Source of the DNA: Armatimonadota bacterium
Lineage (GTDB): Bacteria > Armatimonadota > UBA10988
Assembly (NCBI GenBank): GCA_016183835.1
Contig: JACPDV010000291.1
Coordinates: 1-8,703, forward strand
DNA length: 8,703 nucleotides
Direction: 5' to 3'
The first letter of the stretch is position 1. Each line of letters starts with the position of its first letter. This document shows positions 7,002 through 8,703 of this stretch, piece after piece. The position numbers and the translations under genes are program-made. The notes below the pieces were generated by a model, which was given only the letters and a program-made list of their open reading frames with translations, was not told the DNA's origin and did not search any database.

Positions 7002-7358
7002 TCAGGCCGCCGCCAGGGCGGTCCGGGGAGCGTCGGCCCAGAGGTCTTCGAGGCGGAATCGCTCGCGGGTGTCGGCGTCGAACACGTGCACGACCACATC
7101 GCTGTAATCGAGGAGGATCCACCGGGCCTCACGAGCGCCCTCACGGTGGTGGAGCTGTTCGCCGCGCTGATCGGCGGCTTCCTCGAGACGATCGGCGATG
7201 GCGCGCACCTGCCGGTCGGACGTGCCGTGGCAGATCACGAAGTAGTGTGCGAGGTGCGTGAGGTCGCCGATTTCGAGCACCATCACATCCTGCGCCTTGG
7301 CATCCAGGGCGGCCTGGGCGAAGTGCAGGGCCAGGGCATGGGCGGACGGGTCAGTCAA
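7002..7358 (-). CDS. rsfS: Ribosomal silencing factor RsfS
   Basis: A 118-residue protein of the RsfS/Iojap family, which binds ribosomal protein uL14 on the 50S subunit and blocks subunit joining when nutrients are short. Seen in order: helix ALHFAQAALDAKAQDVMVLEI, cut here as residues 10-30; then THLAHYFVICHGTSDRQVRAIAD (34-56); then W80 with ILLDYSDVVVHVF (81-93), the family's most conserved strand pair; and the closing ERFRLEDLW. Length is normal. The start is TTG at 7358, chosen because GGAGGG (7370-7365) sits 6 bases upstream and no ATG or GTG agrees with the conserved region. It leads the operon with the WecG/TagA fusion and the DegT aminotransferase. Confidence 0.93.
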   Translation of the reverse strand: MTDPSAHALALHFAQAALDAKAQDVMVLEIGDLTHLAHYFVICHGTSDRQVRAIADRLEEAADQRGEQLHHREGAREARWILLDYSDVVVHVFDADTRERFRLEDLWADAPRTALAAA

Positions 7359-7506
7359 GGAGTTCCCTCCGGTGGGCTGGGAAACGTGCGGCGCGGGAGA
7401 GGCGCGCAGCGGGGAGACCCCGCCTGGAGTGCGGGCTGGCCGGGGAACGACTCGCAGTCGGCTGGCAGCGATGGATCGCGGTCCTCTCCCACCGAAACGG
7501 TGGATG
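7359..7506 (-). promoter_or_regulatory. Structured 5' leader of the rsfS operon
   Basis: From the predicted start of transcription (about 7506) to the TTG, the leader is about 148 bases. It holds two small perfect hairpins, CGACT-GCG-AGTCG (7460-7448) and GCGGGG-TCT-CCCCGC (7423-7409). Neither is followed by a T run, so they are not standard terminators. No known riboswitch class is recognised. An open frame crosses the leader but has shadow-like composition. Confidence 0.3.
7365..7370 (-). promoter_or_regulatory. rsfS: Ribosome-binding site for the TTG start of rsfS
   Basis: GGAGGG on the minus strand, six bases before TTG 7358. It is a strong site at ideal spacing and is the main reason for choosing this unusual start codon. 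Confidence 0.65.
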
Positions 7507-7512
7507 GTCGTA

Positions 7513-7541
7513 GTTATAGCCCACCGCCGGACGCGCGTCAA
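7513..7541 (-). promoter_or_regulatory. Near-consensus sigma70-type promoter of the rsfS operon
   Basis: On the minus strand TTGACG (7541-7536) and TATAAC (7518-7513) are 17 bases apart, each matching consensus at 5 of 6 positions. Transcription should begin near 7506. This is the best promoter match in the window and implies steady expression of rsfS, the fused glycosyltransferase and the aminotransferase. Confidence 0.65.
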
Positions 7542-7615
7542 GCAGACCCGAGAACGCTCCGGCGCCGCCAAGCGTTGACGATACGAGCCGTCTGGTCGGG
7601 TGCGCGGCGCCGGTG

Positions 7616-7621
7616 TAGAAT
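7616..7621 (+). promoter_or_regulatory. Possible -10 box for pgk
   Basis: TAGAAT would give a transcript starting near 7628 with a leader of about 36 bases. No good -35 box lies 16-18 bases upstream; the TTGACG at 7575-7580 is 35 bases away and too far. This is a tentative site in the 305-base divergent region between rsfS and pgk, where I see no gene. Confidence 0.3.
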
Positions 7622-7663
7622 GCCCCCGGGCTTCGGCGACCGACGTCTCGCGGGAGGTGCAGC

Positions 7664-8703
7664 ATGACCAAGCGTACCGTGCAATACCTGGCCGATAGCG
7701 GGCTCATCGACGGCAAGCAGGTGCTGATGCGGGTGGACTTCAACGTCCCCATGGAGAACGGCGCCATCTCCGACGATACACGTGTCAGAGCGGCGCTCCC
7801 GACCATCAAGTTCCTGCTCCGGCGGGGTGCCAGGCTGGTGCTCTGCTCGCACCTGGAGCGTCCGCAGAGCGTGCCGGCCAGCCAGTGGCACACGATCTCG
7901 CTCGCGCCTGTGGCGGGGTGTCTCTCCGCGCACCTCGGCACCACGGTACAGTTCGCCGGCAACTGCGTCGGCGACCTCGCTCGCCAGGCCCGGGCTGCGC
8001 TCCGGCGGCGCCAGGTGCTCCTCCTCGAGAACACCCGCTTCCACAGCGGCGAAGAGATGAACTGCCCGCTCTTTGCCACCGCACTGGCCGGCCTCAAGGA
8101 CGGCGTGGCCAGCAAGACCAAGAAGCTGGACTGTCCCGCCGAGGTCTTCGTCAACGACGCCTTCGGCGCGTGCCACCGCGCGCACGCGTCCACGGCGGGT
8201 GTGGTCGGCGCGATGGCCGGCAGCCCCCACGTGATGGGCTTCCTTGTGGAGCGCGAACTGCAGGTCCTGCAGGAGATCCTCGACCGCCCCGGCCGGTTGG
8301 TGGTGGTGCTCGGCGGGGCGAAGGTCTCGGACAAGATCGGCGTGGTCCGGAATCTGCTGCCTATTGCCAAGACGATCCTGATCGGCGGCGGGATGGCCTA
8401 CACTTTCCTGGCGGCGGAAGGGCACCCGATCGGCAAGTCGCTGTTCGAGCCCGAATGTGTGGAGACGGTGCGGCAGGTCCGCGCTGAAGCCCGCGCGGGA
8501 GGTGTTGAGATCGTGCTGCCCACGGATGTCGTCGTCGCGCCGGCGTTCAAAGCCGACGCTCGGGCGACCGTGGTGCCGGCGTGTGCCATCCCACCCGGTC
8601 AGGAAGGCATGGATATCGGCCCGGAGACGCGGCAGCGTTTTGCCGAGGAGGTCGCGGACGCCGACACAGTGTTCTGGAACGGACCCATGGGCGTGTTCGA
8701 GTT
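7664..8703 (+). CDS. pgk: Phosphoglycerate kinase, 3' end outside window
   Basis: The glycolytic enzyme that makes ATP and 3-phosphoglycerate from 1,3-bisphosphoglycerate and ADP, in the cytoplasm. It reads from ATG 7664 (GGGAGGT at 7652-7658, five bases upstream) for 346 codons to the edge. Landmarks: LMRVDFNVP (21-29) with R23, SHLERP (62-67), LLENTRFHSGEE (120-131) with R125, FVNDAFGACHRAHAS (162-176), GGAKVSDKIG (217-226), LIGGGMAYTFL (239-249), LPTDVVVA (285-292), MDIGPET (316-322) and WNGPMGVFE (338-346). About 50-60 residues should be missing at the C-terminus. Two oddities: Glu replaces the second Gly-position residue of SHLGRP at residue 65, and 34 residues instead of about 20 separate the GE pair at 129-130 from DAFG. 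The extra segment is bounded by C134-Pro and C157-Pro. Upstream there is no gapA, the common partner. Confidence 0.93.
   Translation, partial: MTKRTVQYLADSGLIDGKQVLMRVDFNVPMENGAISDDTRVRAALPTIKFLLRRGARLVLCSHLERPQSVPASQWHTISLAPVAGCLSAHLGTTVQFAGNCVGDLARQARAALRRRQVLLLENTRFHSGEEMNCPLFATALAGLKDGVASKTKKLDCPAEVFVNDAFGACHRAHASTAGVVGAMAGSPHVMGFLVERELQVLQEILDRPGRLVVVLGGAKVSDKIGVVRNLLPIAKTILIGGGMAYTFLAAEGHPIGKSLFEPECVETVRQVRAEARAGGVEIVLPTDVVVAPAFKADARATVVPACAIPPGQEGMDIGPETRQRFAEEVADADTVFWNGPMGVFE

Noticed and set aside
4831..7107. Plus-strand open frame of 758 codons opposite the glycosyltransferase fusion
   Set aside because: His/Gln/Arg-rich composition and no domains; it is the antisense shadow of genes with clear GT26 and DegT motifs.
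7575..7580. TTGACG as the -35 box of pgk
   Set aside because: No -10-like hexamer lies 16-18 bases downstream; the nearest, TAGAAT, is 35 bases away.
1..8703. tRNA, rRNA, CRISPR array, insertion sequence or prophage
   Set aside because: No cloverleaf, regular repeat-spacer pattern, transposase or integrase, or terminal inverted repeats were found by eye; the toxin-antitoxin pair alone is not evidence of a mobile element.

Overview
The window comes from a very G+C-rich bacterial chromosome, with most third codon positions G or C. The genes are tightly packed and both strands are used. The mix of a GH20-fold secreted hydrolase, a MazEF-type pair with an apparently leaderless promoter and a WecG/TagA fusion would fit an uncultured lineage such as Armatimonadota. 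That placement is inference only; no ribosomal RNA is present to test it.

Layout: (1) Positions 1-2281, + strand: a large secreted glycoside-hydrolase-like gene whose 5' end lies outside the window. Its frame is broken by an in-frame TAG at 384-386 and by a frame change near a duplicated CCTGG at 457-466. (2) 2312-3304, +: a membrane-anchored protein with one TPR-like unit and a long Pro/acidic tail, 30 bases behind the hydrolase. (3) 3342-3922, +: a MazE-like ribbon-helix-helix antitoxin overlapping a MazF/PemK toxin, with its own promoter. (4) 3933-7358, - strand: a three-gene operon read right to left: rsfS (ribosomal silencing factor), a 591-residue membrane protein joining a WecA/MraY-like domain to a WecG/TagA glycosyltransferase, and a DegT-family aminotransferase. 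A near-consensus promoter lies at 7513-7541. (5) 7664-8703, +: the first 346 codons of phosphoglycerate kinase, cut by the window edge and transcribed divergently from rsfS.

How the genes may work together: the minus-strand operon joins a translation-silencing factor to two enzymes typical of cell-surface glycan or amino-sugar assembly. GT26 enzymes act on undecaprenyl-pyrophosphate-linked sugar, the product of WecA-type enzymes. The WecA-like half here appears to have lost essentially every catalytic motif, so it is probably a membrane platform for the GT26 half, not an active transferase. This degenerate-transferase/GT26 fusion is the most unusual thing in the window. The other points worth checking are the broken hydrolase, the predicted leaderless toxin-antitoxin transcript, and a PGK with a roughly 14-residue insertion and an altered SHLGRP motif.
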